A DNA stretch of 64,000 bases from DATKRB01 sp963794215 (lineage in GTDB: Bacteria > Actinomycetota > Acidimicrobiia > Acidimicrobiales > RAAP-2): contig CAWCCQ010000001.1 in NCBI GenBank assembly GCA_963794215.1, positions 1-64,000 on the forward strand, read 5' to 3'. The position numbers and the translations under genes are program-made. The notes beneath the pieces were generated by a model that saw only the letters and a program-made list of their open reading frames with translations, did not search any database and was not told where the DNA came from. Positions 1 through 9,443 of this stretch are shown piece after piece (within the stretch, counting starts at the first letter, position 1; the number at the start of each line of letters is the position of its first letter).

Positions 1-136
1 GATTGGCAGGATTCGGATTCAGGAGTGGTCCAAGTGCTCGACCACCGGGACGCGTTGTCGCTCTGCCCTCGAAATAATCATGCACCATTCTTCCGAGTGT
101 TGCGGCGCTGTATTGCGTGAAGTCCTTCGAGAGAAC

Positions 137-1660
137 GTAACTATTCAGGTCTCGGCCACACCCGGTAGCCATGCCTGACCCTCGAACAGAAGCCGGAGTC
201 CTCCAAGGACGTCGCGTTGGTTCTTCTTCAACGTTGAGATGTAACTGCGGATGGCACAGAAGCTCCGGGCACCTTCGGTGGTTCGCCACGATCCGGAGAT
301 CTTTTGTTGGAGCTTGACCATCCGGATGTCGCGTTCGGCCTGGTTGTTCGTGAATGGTGCCCGGAAGTCCGAGCAGAACCGGAGCACATCAGCCCGTTGG
401 GCATCGAGACGGAGCAAGAGGTTGTGCGCCTTCTTCGCGTACCCGTGCCGCTTGGCGGTGGCCGGGGGCGGGTTGGCGGCGAACCCTCGGGCGATCAAGA
501 TGCCGTAGCGGACCCGGACCGAGTGCAAGGTCATGGGGTCGAGCGTCGTTTCCCCACGCTCGAGTGCCTCGCGGACAGCAACGTTGGCCTCGATGAGTAG
601 GTCGGCCAGGTCGTTCGCCCAGCCCTGGTCCCAGACCACGCCGACGCCGTTGAGTTCTCGAAGGTGGTGCGCGTTGCACAAGGCGTGGGTGACCGCGAAG
701 CTGCGGTAGGGACGCCACCCGTCGTGGACCGCGATCCCCGACATCTGGGCGATGACGCCGAGGTTCTCCATGGCCAGCGCCCCGCGACGCGGATGGCAGT
801 CGAGGAGGGTCAGGGCGGCGTTGGAGGCGCCATGGACCCAGGCCAGTCGAGCCTGCACCCGGGCCCCGGTCTCGTCGAAGTGCACGGTATCGGCCTGGCG
901 CAAGAGCACCCGTACGTGCTCGGTGAACTCGGTGGTCCCCGCGGCCGCCTCGCTGATCATGTTCGAGAGGGCGCCGACGGAGACCTCTTGGCCCAACACG
1001 TCGGCGAAGAGCTGGGCCGTGCGCTCGAGTGGCAGGTGTTGGTGCACGGCCAGGTAGGCGGCCAAGGCCCGGACCCCCGGACCGTAGACCGCCGGTGCGC
1101 TGGCTGTGGCCGGGAAGCGCGCCTTGGTCTCCCAGCCACAGGCACACCGTCGCTTCTCGGCGACATGCTCGGTCACTATGAAGGCGATGTCGGGCAGATC
1201 GAAGACCTGGCGGTGTTCGGTGTCGACGACTCGGGCACCGCGGAGCCCGGCCCTGCATCGCTCGCATGCGGCGGGCACGTGGGTCACGATCGCATCGGGC
1301 TCGGCCACCTGGGCCAGGTGCTTTCCTTCCGTGCCGGGTTGCTTCCCCGGCTTGGCCTTGGCTGCCGCACGGCGTTGCGCCCGCGACGGCGGCTTGGTCA
1401 ATCCTTCGGCCGACGGTGGCATCGACGAGTTGCGTGGGGTGCGACCAAGACGCTCTTCGAGATCGGCCAGTCGTGCTCGCAGCTCGGCGATCTCCGCTGC
1501 CTGGGTGTCCACCACGAGCTCAAGGGAGGCCACGACCTCGGTCAGCTCCTCATAGGAGGGCGTGTCATCGAAGGGCGAACCGTCGTCGGGTGGAATTCCC
1601 AACGTTACCGCGGTGCTACCCCGTGTCGGTGATGGTGCGCTCAGAGACCTGAATAGTTAC
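137..1660 (-). mobile_element. IS66-family insertion sequence, copy 1 (complete)
   Basis: The element is bounded by perfect 17-bp terminal inverted repeats, GTAACTATTCAGGTCTC at the left and its exact complement at the right. It is flanked by a perfect 8-bp target duplication, GAGAGAAC, at 129-136 and 1661-1668, the size expected for IS66. It contains one transposase gene and no tnpA/tnpB, as in the ISBst12-like subgroup. The insertion sits at the stop codon of the SDR gene to its right. A near-identical copy in the same orientation lies at 33882-35406. Confidence 0.95.
145..1602 (-). CDS. IS66-family transposase (TnpC type), 485 aa
   Basis: This is a DDE transposase that mobilises the surrounding element. 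The N-terminus (about residues 15-60) is a coiled coil rich in Leu, Glu and Arg, followed by the RTPRNSSMPPS segment typical of IS66. A Cys-rich zinc-finger-like part (CERC near residue 113, CACG near 153) precedes the catalytic core. Candidate catalytic acidic residues lie in HFDETGA, VHDGWRPY and NQAERDIRMVK. The full length and intact frame suggest it is functional. It differs from the copy at 33890-35347 by one residue near the C-terminus (Ala here, Val there) and by silent changes. Confidence 0.96.
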   Translation of the reverse strand: MGIPPDDGSPFDDTPSYEELTEVVASLELVVDTQAAEIAELRARLADLEERLGRTPRNSSMPPSAEGLTKPPSRAQRRAAAKAKPGKQPGTEGKHLAQVAEPDAIVTHVPAACERCRAGLRGARVVDTEHRQVFDLPDIAFIVTEHVAEKRRCACGWETKARFPATASAPAVYGPGVRALAAYLAVHQHLPLERTAQLFADVLGQEVSVGALSNMISEAAAGTTEFTEHVRVLLRQADTVHFDETGARVQARLAWVHGASNAALTLLDCHPRRGALAMENLGVIAQMSGIAVHDGWRPYRSFAVTHALCNAHHLRELNGVGVVWDQGWANDLADLLIEANVAVREALERGETTLDPMTLHSVRVRYGILIARGFAANPPPATAKRHGYAKKAHNLLLRLDAQRADVLRFCSDFRAPFTNNQAERDIRMVKLQQKISGSWRTTEGARSFCAIRSYISTLKKNQRDVLGGLRLLFEGQAWLPGVAET

Positions 1661-1667
1661 GAGAGAA

Positions 1668-2465
1668 CTAGTCCTCGTCGGGCAGTCCTCCGCCCATAAT
1701 TGGGCCGCCGCTGATTTCGAGTGTCTCGCCACTCACCCAGCTCGACACATCGCTGACGAAGTACATCACCCCCCACACGATGTCCTCCGGGGTGCCAACT
1801 CGGCGTAGCGGCGTCCGGCTCCCCATCGATTCAACATCCTCCCCGATCCGGGTCCATGCTCGCAGCGCTCCCTCAGAGGCAACTGCCCCTACTGCAATGC
1901 AGTTGCACCGAATGTTGTGAGGACCCAACTCAGCGGCCACAACTCGGGTAAGCATCTGCAGTCCCGCCTTAGCCGCGCAGTACACGGCTCCGCCTCTCCC
2001 ACCGTGCACTCCGCCCGACGAGGAAATGTTGACGATCGTCCCTCCGCCTTGGCTGACCATGTGGGGAGCAACGGCCTGGGTGAGGATGTAAGGGCCTCGC
2101 AAGTTCAGGTTGATGGTGCTGTTGAACCGGTCCACTGACGTCTCTAGAAAGGGGAAGAGATAGGTCCCCCCGGCATTGTTCACGAGGATGTCGATCCGTC
2201 CGAACTCATTGATTGTTTGCCGCGCGATCGCGTCGCCAGATGATTCGTCACGGACATCCGCCTGCACAGGAAGGATGGTGCGCCCTGTTTCGGGCCCGAT
2301 CTCGCCGGCCACCCGCCGGAGGTTCTCCATCTTCCGACTTGCGATCACCACGTCCGCGCCCAAGGTGGCAAGAAGCCGAGTGGTCGCCGTGCCGATTCCG
2401 GTACCACCTCCGGTCACGATAGCCACCTTGTTTTCTAGCCTGAAGGGATGCTCGGGCATCTTCAT
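1668..2465 (-). CDS. SDR-family oxidoreductase, 265 aa
   Basis: This is an NAD(P)-dependent short-chain dehydrogenase/reductase and probably a cytosolic alcohol or 3-hydroxyacyl dehydrogenase. The cofactor motif TGGGTGIG is at residues 18-25, NNAG at 96-99, the active-site Ser at about 149 and YCAAK (Tyr162, Lys166) follows. Length is normal for a classical SDR. The start ATG lies just after a GAGGAGG ribosome-binding site. The IS66 target duplication overlaps its stop codon, so the protein is intact. It is transcribed leftward. The catabolic genes nearby suggest beta-oxidation-like or alicyclic substrates, but the substrate cannot be read from the sequence. Confidence 0.9.
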   Translation of the reverse strand: MKMPEHPFRLENKVAIVTGGGTGIGTATTRLLATLGADVVIASRKMENLRRVAGEIGPETGRTILPVQADVRDESSGDAIARQTINEFGRIDILVNNAGGTYLFPFLETSVDRFNSTINLNLRGPYILTQAVAPHMVSQGGGTIVNISSSGGVHGGRGGAVYCAAKAGLQMLTRVVAAELGPHNIRCNCIAVGAVASEGALRAWTRIGEDVESMGSRTPLRRVGTPEDIVWGVMYFVSDVSSWVSGETLEISGGPIMGGGLPDED

Positions 2466-3199
2466 GTGGCCTCCTCCCCGCTACGAGCCAGGCGCTCAAG
2501 ATCCACGTTACCGCCGCGGCCGGTGATGGAAAATGAGCGCCACGTTGGCTACGAAGCTCCATGGCTTCTGTCGCTGCCGAGCACGCGGAGATGGCGGCTC
2601 GGGGCACTGGGAAGCGGGACTCGCTGGCTGCGAACCCGCAGGCCGCGTCACAACGATCCTGACACAGACCCTCGCCACCGCCGCAAGCCTGTCGGCAGCC
2701 TGTCTTCGCCCAGCTAAGCGGCGGAGGAGGAGGTGAGACTGTCACTCCCCAACCGGGTGGCGCGCTGAAGCCGGCACCCAATGCTGCACAGATGCTGCTG
2801 CAACGGCGACTTGTTGAAGTGGTTGATGTCGGTGCGATATCGGAGCGGCTCGCGGTCCGGTCCATCAGCGTCCTAGTGGACGGCATACCCGTGCCGACAC
2901 ACCGAATCCGCTGGACGCCAGTACAACTGCGCCACCGGCCGTGCTGTTGGGCCGAACGGGCCGGCGAGCAGATCGTCTCGTCGACAGCCAGTACGGAAGA
3001 TGTGGGCATCGACCCCTTCGGTAATCCAGGCGTCGATGCCCAACGTTGTCTGGGGCGGCGAGAACCGTGAGCCCTCAGCTTCCTCTTCTTGCGTCGGTCC
3101 GCGGCTGCCGCGGTCGTTGATCAGCGGATCGGGTCATGCCCCTCCTCGAAAGCAGCATCCTGGTGACGTTGCGGTAAGCCTACAGTAAGAAAGTCGGGC
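2466..3199. other. Intergenic stretch with no supported gene
   Basis: This lies between the divergent SDR and SBP genes. Several frames stay open but show no recognisable domain, and their composition is arginine-rich as in antisense shadows. I see no RNA gene. The right end carries the SBP promoter. Confidence 0.5.
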
Positions 3200-3228
3200 T
3201 TGACGCGTGGCTCCCTTTCCCGTAAACC
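3200..3228 (+). promoter_or_regulatory. Promoter of the first SBP gene
   Basis: TTGACG at 3200-3205 and TAAACC at 3223-3228 are separated by 17 bases and preceded by CGGGC. The same arrangement (CGGGC, TTGAC, 17 bases, TAGACC) stands before the paralogous SBP at 12766-12794, which argues for a real shared promoter. Confidence 0.6.
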
Positions 3229-3272
3229 AGTGACGAAACAGCAACATCCCGGCAGAGGCGTCCGTCGGGATC

Positions 3273-3309
3273 GTGACGAGTCGAGATTCCTCGTCTCACA
3301 GGGGAGGTG
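3273..3309 (+). promoter_or_regulatory. Leader stem-loop and ribosome-binding site of first SBP
   Basis: GTGACGAG (3273-3280) can pair, with a two-base bulge, with CTCGTCTCAC (3290-3299). The Shine-Dalgarno GGGGAGGTG follows directly. The segment CTCGTCTCAC plus a G-rich ribosome-binding site is repeated before the second SBP gene, where GTCTCAC again has an upstream complement. Confidence 0.45.
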
Positions 3310-3313
3310 TCGC

Positions 3314-4579
3314 GTGAAGGCGATTAGGAGCCGTGGGAGCATTGCGTTGGGGGCCGCTACGTTGATCGCCGCCTCGTGCCTTGGGAGCATCAGCACAGCC
3401 GCGGCCACCCCGAGTAAAAGCCCGATTGTTATCGGCATGATTGCCGACGAGACTGGCGTCGCCGCGTCGACCTTTGCTGATGGGCCCGGCGGCGCCCAGG
3501 CGCGGATAGATCTGCAGAATGCTGAGGGGGGAGTAGACGGCCACCCCCTGAAGTTAGTAGTCGAAGACGACCAATCAACTTCGACCGGCAACGCTACAGC
3601 CTCGGATCTCTTGGTGCAGGATGATCACGCCTTCGGCATCATTGAAGACTCCGCTTTTGCCTTTGGCGGCTACAAATACCTTCAGCAAGAAGGAATTCCC
3701 GTCACAGGTGGAGCTTATGACGGGCCCGAGTGGAACACTCAACCCAACACCAATCTGTTCGACGCTGACGGGCCTACTACGAGCGCACCGGCGGGTGGTG
3801 AGTACTACACATACACAAACGTCGCTGTGCTGTTGAAGGACCTCGGAGTTAAAAAGATGGCGGCACTGTCATACAATGCGTCGGGCGGCACAGCGGACAT
3901 GGATAGCCTGATGGAACTCTTGGCTGCGGGCGTTAAGGAAGGTATCAAAAATTGTTACTTCAATGATTCCACCCCGTTCGGCGGTGCAAATTTCACCTCG
4001 ATCATGCTCGGAGTTCATTCAGCTGGCTGTGACGGAGTCACCTGTGGCTTTGTGTTGTCCTCCGATGTCGCATGTACGCAGGCAATCCACAACGCTGGCC
4101 TGGACGTTGTGAACTATCTCGGATCACCTGCCTATGCCCAAAGCGTCCTCACAAGCGCTACTGCACGCGACGCGCTGCAAGGCACCTACATCTCAGGTGT
4201 GATCAACTTCACAACTCCAAATGCGGCGGTGGACACCATGTTAGGTGCGCTCAAAAAGTATGACAAGACCTACCCGGGCGGCATACCGGACCTCGGCTTG
4301 TACAATTCCTATCTTGAGGCTGATCTAATGATCAAGGGTTTGCAACTTGCTGGCAATAGCCCAAGTCGTAGTGCCTTTATCAAGAATCTGCGGGAAGTGG
4401 GAGATTACACTGCTGGAGGCATTCTCCCATCACCGCTAACATTTCAGCACTTCGGCACAGCGGGGATGTTACCCAAGGAGCTGTGCACCCCCAACTTTCA
4501 GGTGAAGGGAAACAAGTTCGTCTTTTACAAGACAACCTGCGGGGCATTACTCGCCGTTCCCTCCATACCCGTGAGTTAG
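3314..4579 (+). CDS. ABC transporter substrate-binding protein, branched-chain amino acid type (SBP1)
   Basis: This is an extracytoplasmic solute receptor of the Leu/Ile/Val-binding family (Peripla_BP_6). The GTG start at 3314 follows a strong GGGGAGGTG site, and the next 30 residues form a signal peptide (basic start, Ala/Leu core). The mature part opens with SPIVIGMIADETG and the DLQNAEGGVDGH block shared by all four SBPs in the window. The protein ends with a Cys-containing tail (TTCGALLAVP). Length is normal. No permease or ATPase genes are adjacent, so it must use a transporter encoded elsewhere or act as a sensor. It converges on the thiolase gene downstream. The ligand is unknown, and aromatic or acyl compounds are only an inference from the neighbours. 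Confidence 0.88.
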   Translation: MKAIRSRGSIALGAATLIAASCLGSISTAAATPSKSPIVIGMIADETGVAASTFADGPGGAQARIDLQNAEGGVDGHPLKLVVEDDQSTSTGNATASDLLVQDDHAFGIIEDSAFAFGGYKYLQQEGIPVTGGAYDGPEWNTQPNTNLFDADGPTTSAPAGGEYYTYTNVAVLLKDLGVKKMAALSYNASGGTADMDSLMELLAAGVKEGIKNCYFNDSTPFGGANFTSIMLGVHSAGCDGVTCGFVLSSDVACTQAIHNAGLDVVNYLGSPAYAQSVLTSATARDALQGTYISGVINFTTPNAAVDTMLGALKKYDKTYPGGIPDLGLYNSYLEADLMIKGLQLAGNSPSRSAFIKNLREVGDYTAGGILPSPLTFQHFGTAGMLPKELCTPNFQVKGNKFVFYKTTCGALLAVPSIPVS

Positions 4580-5243
4580 CGCTTCCTTGCCTCGTCCGTG
4601 GCGTCCATTGAAATTCGTGCACGAGTGCAGATCGCCCGGCCGCGGTCCGCTCCGTCGATAAACGCCACCAGCTGGCCTGCGGGCAAGTCGTCGACTTCTT
4701 GCCGCTGTTGTGGCGCCGCTACAGCAGTCAACATTACGAGGACATTCCTGGCGCCAGAAGGGGGGCTGGTAACGGTATTCCTTCGTTAGGGCGTCGCGAC
4801 TCAAATAGTCCCACCGGCGCCATGTAAGTTCGGCTGTAGATGCCCCTTTGCCCGACTGGGACCGAAGATTCTGTTTAGCTTTAGTAGCAGACCCTGGTTA
4901 GCTTTAGACTGGGCGGCGGCGCGCTCGGCTTCCCGTCGTCGGCACCAATGTGATTACGGCGATGTCGGATTCGCTCCCCAGGGAGAGTCACCATTGGGCA
5001 CTTCGCCGATGCCGGAGCCGACCCCTCGGGGGCGGCTGTTACTTTCTCCATCGTTGCGTCAGCAGATGAAGCCTTGCCCCTAGAGGTTGGTGGTTCGATT
5101 GGATCGACGCCTTCGTCGAGGCTCGTGCGACGGGGCTCCCAGGGCGGCGGGCGATCTCGGACTTTGAAGCCACTAAAGTTCGCCTTGCGGATACGACGAA
5201 TAATAGGGCGCGACACCCGCGGCCTGGGGCATGTTGTGCGGCT
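4580..5243. other. Intergenic stretch between convergent genes
   Basis: No convincing gene. A leftward open frame at 4881-5216 (111 aa) has no recognisable motif. A short direct repeat containing TTAGCTTTAG occurs twice between about 4873 and 4908. No clear terminator hairpin with a T-run was found. Confidence 0.45.
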
Positions 5244-6419
5244 TCAACCGCCGGTCATCAGCATCGCTCCCGAGAATGGCCCAACGGCATTGGTCCACAC
5301 GGCCACTTCGGCTCCGGGCACCTGGCGCTCGCCGCACTCACCGCGAAGCTGGCGGATGGACTCGATGCAGAAATTGGCCCCATGGCGCCGACCCACATTG
5401 CAGGCGCCGCCGTCGGTGTTGACCGGAATGCTGCCACCAAGCCGGGTGTTGCCTGCTTCGACGAACGGCCCTGATTGGCCTAGTTCGCAGAACCCGAGCG
5501 CTTCGAGCCACTGGAACACGATGATGGTGAAGCCGTCATAGAGTTGTGCGCAGTCCACGTCGGCTGGCGTGAGATCGGTCCGGCTCCACAGTGCGGCGGC
5601 CGCGTGGAAAGGGGAATTCTGGCTCATGTCATCGATGTTCTCCATCGTTGCGTACTTAACCGACGAATAGGCCATCGCCTCGACGAACACAGGGGCGGGG
5701 CGAACGTCTTTCGCCCGATCACCGTCGGTGAAGATAACGGCTGACGCCGAGTCGACGGGGTAGTCGCAGTCGAGTAAGCGCATTGGTTTAGCGATGTAGC
5801 GAGCCGCTAGATAGTCCTCGACGGTGATGGGCTCCCGGAAAATGGCGTCCTGATTGAGCGACGCGTGATACCGCTGGGCTACCACGTGAGACCCGAATTG
5901 CTCCTCGGTGGTGCCGAACAGATCCATATGGCGCTGTGCCGGCAAACCTGCGATAGGAAAGACGGGCGACACCGAGCCGAACGGCGCCGTGAACTGCGCA
6001 TCGCCGCCGACCATCGTCGGGCCGCCGTCGGTCGTGTTGGCCAGTTCCTCGGTGGAGGTCAGACGCTGGTTGATGATACGGAGGGTTAGCACGGTGTGGG
6101 CCATGCCGGCTCGAATGGCCGTGACACCCTGTATGGCTGGACCCACGTAGGACGGCCCAGCCGTTCCGTACCAGTTAAGGCCTTTGATGCCGAGCATGTA
6201 ACCGAGGTCCATCGGGTCGACCGTGTCGAGGCCCGAAGGTGCCGGCCCAGCTACCCCCCAAAGGAGTGAGACCCCGTCGATGTCGGCGGGGGTCAGGCCG
6301 GCGTCCTCCATGGCAGCCTTCGACGCCTGAATGGCCAGCTGCCACGAGGTGAGACCCGTCTTGCGGCCGGTGGTTGAGTAGCCGACGCCTACTGCCGCCA
6401 CCCGGTCATTGAGCTTCAT
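5244..6419 (-). CDS. SCP2-like thiolase / lipid-transfer acyl-CoA acetyltransferase, 391 aa
   Basis: This belongs to the thiolase superfamily (nondecarboxylating SCP2/Ltp type). The N-terminal fold starts VAAVGVGYSTTGR. A central CAQLYDGFT block carries a Cys, and the C-terminal glycine-rich loop NTDGGACNVGRRHG holds the family His. Such proteins act as thiolases or as aldolases on CoA thioesters, often in complex with DUF35 proteins. The next upstream gene is a DUF35 protein 15 bases away, so the two form an operon. A close paralogue is at 14853-16037 and a broken third copy at 22526. The substrate is not determinable; sterol or aromatic side-chain degradation is plausible from known family members. 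Confidence 0.88.
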   Translation of the reverse strand: MKLNDRVAAVGVGYSTTGRKTGLTSWQLAIQASKAAMEDAGLTPADIDGVSLLWGVAGPAPSGLDTVDPMDLGYMLGIKGLNWYGTAGPSYVGPAIQGVTAIRAGMAHTVLTLRIINQRLTSTEELANTTDGGPTMVGGDAQFTAPFGSVSPVFPIAGLPAQRHMDLFGTTEEQFGSHVVAQRYHASLNQDAIFREPITVEDYLAARYIAKPMRLLDCDYPVDSASAVIFTDGDRAKDVRPAPVFVEAMAYSSVKYATMENIDDMSQNSPFHAAAALWSRTDLTPADVDCAQLYDGFTIIVFQWLEALGFCELGQSGPFVEAGNTRLGGSIPVNTDGGACNVGRRHGANFCIESIRQLRGECGERQVPGAEVAVWTNAVGPFSGAMLMTGG

Positions 6420-6434
6420 ACGGGACCCTCTCTC

Positions 6435-6863
6435 TCATGATGGTCGGAAGAATGGCAATGTCAGGCCATCCGCTACATCGGTGAAGATCACCTGGAGCGG
6501 GAGCCCGACCTTCAGGTCTGCTTCGAGGCAACCCGCGATGTTGGTGGTGATCCTGAGCCCCGGTTCCTCCGCGAGCTCCACGACGGCCAGGACGTAAGGG
6601 ATCCTCTGGATGAAGTAAGGGTGGAAAGCTTGCATCACGATCGTGTAGCTGTACACCGTGGCCTCCCCCGACATCTGCTCGGGGGACAGGTCGGTCGCCT
6701 GGCATCGGTCGCAGATTGGTCGGGGATAGTGGACGTAGTGGCCACAACTCTGGCACCGGAGGATGAGTAACCGGTGCTCGTGGACACCATCCCAGAAGAA
6801 CTTCGTCAAGGCGTCTGGTATGGGAATGGGAGGCGTGTTCGCTGCAGTACCAGCAATGGTCAT
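6435..6863 (-). CDS. DUF35 zinc-ribbon/OB-fold protein, thiolase partner
   Basis: This is a small protein with a rubredoxin-like zinc ribbon (CQSCGHY then ICDRCQA) followed by an OB-fold acyl-CoA-binding domain. In studied systems such proteins form a heteromeric complex with Ltp-type thiolases or aldolases and guide the CoA substrate. The ATG at 6863 is preferred; a TTG at 6890 in the same frame would add nine residues. It precedes the thiolase gene by 15 bases in the same direction, which supports a complex of the two products. Confidence 0.85.
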   Translation of the reverse strand: MTIAGTAANTPPIPIPDALTKFFWDGVHEHRLLILRCQSCGHYVHYPRPICDRCQATDLSPEQMSGEATVYSYTIVMQAFHPYFIQRIPYVLAVVELAEEPGLRITTNIAGCLEADLKVGLPLQVIFTDVADGLTLPFFRPS

Positions 6864-6963
6864 AATCAGAGAGCGTTGTCGCTTCCGCAATCGGCTGTCA
6901 AGCGATCACGGTCGTCACACTTGGTCCCGCCGAGCCTGAAGTACGCGGAGCCGGACATCGGTA

Positions 6964-7202
6964 TGGGAGCGGCAGGGTCACTTGCGAGTCGTAATCCGGA
7001 GCATGCACGGGCAATCGTCCTAAGCATGATTGGTGAGCAACTGGCAGGTGAGCTACCAAAATCCTGCATTGTCACGTCCAGTGACTCCGAGAGTCTCGCT
7101 CGCCAGCTGTTGAACGAAGGTAGGTCTCTGGACGAGGTGGCGAAATTATCGATGTGCAGCAATCAACGCGATGACCGTAACCGGTCAGCGACTGGGCGAT
7201 GA
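6964..7202 (+). pseudogene. Possible AraC-type regulator remnant
   Basis: A rightward frame contains SLARQLLNEGRSLDEVAKL, which resembles the first helix-turn-helix of AraC/XylS regulators. The sequence then diverges and stops at 7202 with no second helix. No usable start or N-terminal effector domain is seen, so this looks like a decayed 3' piece. The match rests on about 30 residues and may be coincidental. The remaining DNA up to 7745 shows no gene. Confidence 0.25.
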
Positions 7203-7745
7203 TCGGCCAGGGTTGGGGTTCCGCGTGCGCCATCAACTCAAGCCGGTGGCGGCTTCGCCGAATAGACGGATAGTGGTCCATGGGGTACTCGGCGTGCTGT
7301 GGGGGCCGCCATGGCACGCGTCAACCACTTTGGTGTCGGTCCCTGGGCCGACCGTAGTGGTCCCCTGGTCAAACCTCCTGGTTCGCGAGGAGAATGCGGG
7401 CCGGCGCGTTGTTGACGAGGTTACGAGCCCAGGAACGGGAGTCGCAGGCGCTCTATTGGGCTGGGCTGAGTCGGGGCCACGAGCGAACAGAAGGGCCGCT
7501 GTCATGTCTATGTCCCAACGTGTTGCTGCATGCCCCGCCGATCTGCGAAACGTCACAAGCATCTGCTCGGCGCCACAAACTGCCGTCGCGTTCTAGCCCT
7601 GGAGTGCCAGCTCGACCTAATCCAGATCTTCCTCGCTAGTGACCGCCGGGGTTCTTGACCGGCGACTATATTACTGGTCAACTCTCCAAATGTATCCAAA
7701 TCCCGCATCCTGATGGCGGAGTGAGACTGGACGAAGAAGGGTGTC

Positions 7746-8384
7746 GTGGAACTGAACGGTAACCATCTCGGACGACCTCGTAACCATGACTCGGCGGCTG
7801 AGCGTCGGCTTATCTTGGACGCGGCCCTTAATGTCCTACGTCGGCACGAGTATAGGGAAGCCGGGGTTAGGGAGATTATGGACGAAGCGGGAATAGGCAC
7901 CCGCTCATTTTATCGACACTTTGACTCTAAGCAGGAGCTCCTCTTTGCGGTCTGCAAGCGAGAAGCAGAGGCGGTCGTTACATTGGTAGAAGTTCGCACC
8001 GCTCAGGCGGAAGGCCCGCTTGAGTCCCTGGCGATAGCTCTTCAGGAGTATCTGCGCTTCTCGTATAGTCCGAAACGAGCGGAGATCTGGGATTCCGTGG
8101 AGATCGCCAAGCTCGGCGGTGCGGCGTGGAACGAGTTCGATCGGTCCGTGCACTACACAATGACGAGGCCGCTCGTGCGTGCCATCGAACGTGGTGTCGC
8201 AGCGGGAACCTTCGTCAGCGGCCATCCGGAGAGGGATGCCGCCACTATCTTCTACGTGTGCCTCTCAGTGACATACATGGACCGGAGCCAGCGTCCAGCC
8301 ACCCTGGCGGCGGCAGTCGACCATGTGCTGCGCTTCGTCCTGCCAGCTCTTAGGAGCAACGCGTTGGCCGAACACGACCGGTAG
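7746..8384 (+). CDS. TetR-family transcriptional regulator, 212 aa
   Basis: This is a one-component repressor. The N-terminal TetR DNA-binding domain (about residues 18-65) is clear: RRLILDAALNVLRR, then REIMDEAGIGTRSFYRHF with the typical FYRHF recognition helix end. The C-terminal helical ligand domain is unassigned. The start is GTG at 7746 after a GACGAAGAAGG ribosome-binding site. Control of local acyl-CoA catabolism, typical for TetR proteins beside thiolases, is inference. Confidence 0.88.
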   Translation: MELNGNHLGRPRNHDSAAERRLILDAALNVLRRHEYREAGVREIMDEAGIGTRSFYRHFDSKQELLFAVCKREAEAVVTLVEVRTAQAEGPLESLAIALQEYLRFSYSPKRAEIWDSVEIAKLGGAAWNEFDRSVHYTMTRPLVRAIERGVAAGTFVSGHPERDAATIFYVCLSVTYMDRSQRPATLAAAVDHVLRFVLPALRSNALAEHDR

Positions 8385-8420
8385 CCTTAGTTCTCGTTCC
8401 TGCCGCTGACACGAGCAAAG

Positions 8421-9443
8421 CTACCCCCGAGCCCTCTTGCTCAGTTGATCGGCGAAGTCCAACCACATTGCAGATCTTTGGCGGGCTGCGTCTGCGACCT
8501 CGTAGATCCGGCCAAACGGAACGATCTCCGAAAAGTAGGAACACGTGCGCTCGTCCATCGCCCGATCGTTGAACCATTCAACGAAGCGCCGCCCGATCTC
8601 GGTGGACACATAGGCATTGTCGGTTGCCCATTTCGGACCCGAAGCGGGAGCGACATGTTCTTCAGCCAGATGACTAGTTGGAGGGATGGCCGAAGCGGTG
8701 AGGTGCTGCGACGTCCCGCTCTCAGATGCGTCAAGCGATCTCTGGCGAGCACAGCGAACTGTCTCTCGCGAAACGCCCACTCGCTGGGCGATGGCCCGCA
8801 AGGAGGCTCCCGGGTCGGACTCGTACGCTGCTGCGACACGCTCGCTTACTTGAGGGTCCGGAGCCCTCCATGGCCTCCCATTCCGACCGATCCGAGGGGC
8901 CTCGTACTCTGGCCGGACCGCCGTTGCGGCGGTCCGGCCTGCAGTGCGGAAGCTGGCGATCGTCCTGGCGGAGAGGCCGCACACTTCGGCTAGCCGGCGA
9001 TCAGACCACGACGGAAATAGCTCTAGTAACAGCCGTGCACTTTCCTTACGCTCGCGTAGATTGAGTGGCAGGCCATGAATCGTATTGAGTCGTATCGCCT
9101 CCAGCGTGGCCTCATCGGAAGAACCATCAAACAAAACGGCGGCTATTGTTGCTCTTCCAAGTGACCGGGCCGCTTCGAGTCGGTGGCGGCCGTCAACAAT
9201 GCGACCCGTCTCACGGTGTATGACTACAGGGGGCCACTGCGTCACTGACTCAACCAGCAGCGCGATGTGTTCAAGGTTCAGTTTCTCGCGAGGGCTCCAT
9301 GTGACTTTAATGTCGGCAAGCGCCACCTCGATGCTTGTGTCGTCACAAGCCGTCACCGGACCGCTCGAGGAACCCCCGCGATTAATCCCCCTCACCTTGC
9401 CGCCGTCGAAGGGACCAACGAGCGCCTCGGGCACCGATGTCAT
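8421..9443 (-). CDS. ParB-N-domain DNA-binding regulator (StrR-like), 340 aa
   Basis: The N-terminal half is a ParB/Srx-like domain with the signature GRIVDGRHRLEAARSLG (about residues 83-100). It is followed by helix-turn-helix segments (RLAEVCGLSARTIASF and later SLRAIAQRVGVSRETV). This architecture matches StrR-type pathway activators more than chromosome-partitioning ParB, since there is no ParA beside it and no parS. Length is near the StrR family. It converges on the TetR gene. A perfect 12-bp hairpin lies inside the coding sequence in the linker between the two DNA-binding parts. Its target is unknown. Confidence 0.75.
   Translation of the reverse strand: MTSVPEALVGPFDGGKVRGINRGGSSSGPVTACDDTSIEVALADIKVTWSPREKLNLEHIALLVESVTQWPPVVIHRETGRIVDGRHRLEAARSLGRATIAAVLFDGSSDEATLEAIRLNTIHGLPLNLRERKESARLLLELFPSWSDRRLAEVCGLSARTIASFRTAGRTAATAVRPEYEAPRIGRNGRPWRAPDPQVSERVAAAYESDPGASLRAIAQRVGVSRETVRCARQRSLDASESGTSQHLTASAIPPTSHLAEEHVAPASGPKWATDNAYVSTEIGRRFVEWFNDRAMDERTCSYFSEIVPFGRIYEVADAARQRSAMWLDFADQLSKRARG
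8911..8939. repeat. Perfect 12-bp stem-loop inside the ParB-like gene
   Basis: GGCCGGACCGCC at 8911-8922 and its exact complement at 8928-8939 enclose a 5-base loop. It lies in the stretch coding TAGRTAATAVRP between the HTH segments. Confidence 0.7.

Noticed and set aside
389..1632. Long open frames on both strands across the IS66 transposase gene
   Set aside because: They are shadows of the transposase in GC-rich DNA: composition is Arg/Pro/Gly-heavy, there are no domains, and the same shadows recur in copy 2.
8421..9443. Chromosome- or plasmid-partitioning ParB with nearby origin
   Set aside because: No ParA, DnaA, parS-like palindromes or replication gene nearby; the domain order fits StrR-type regulators better.
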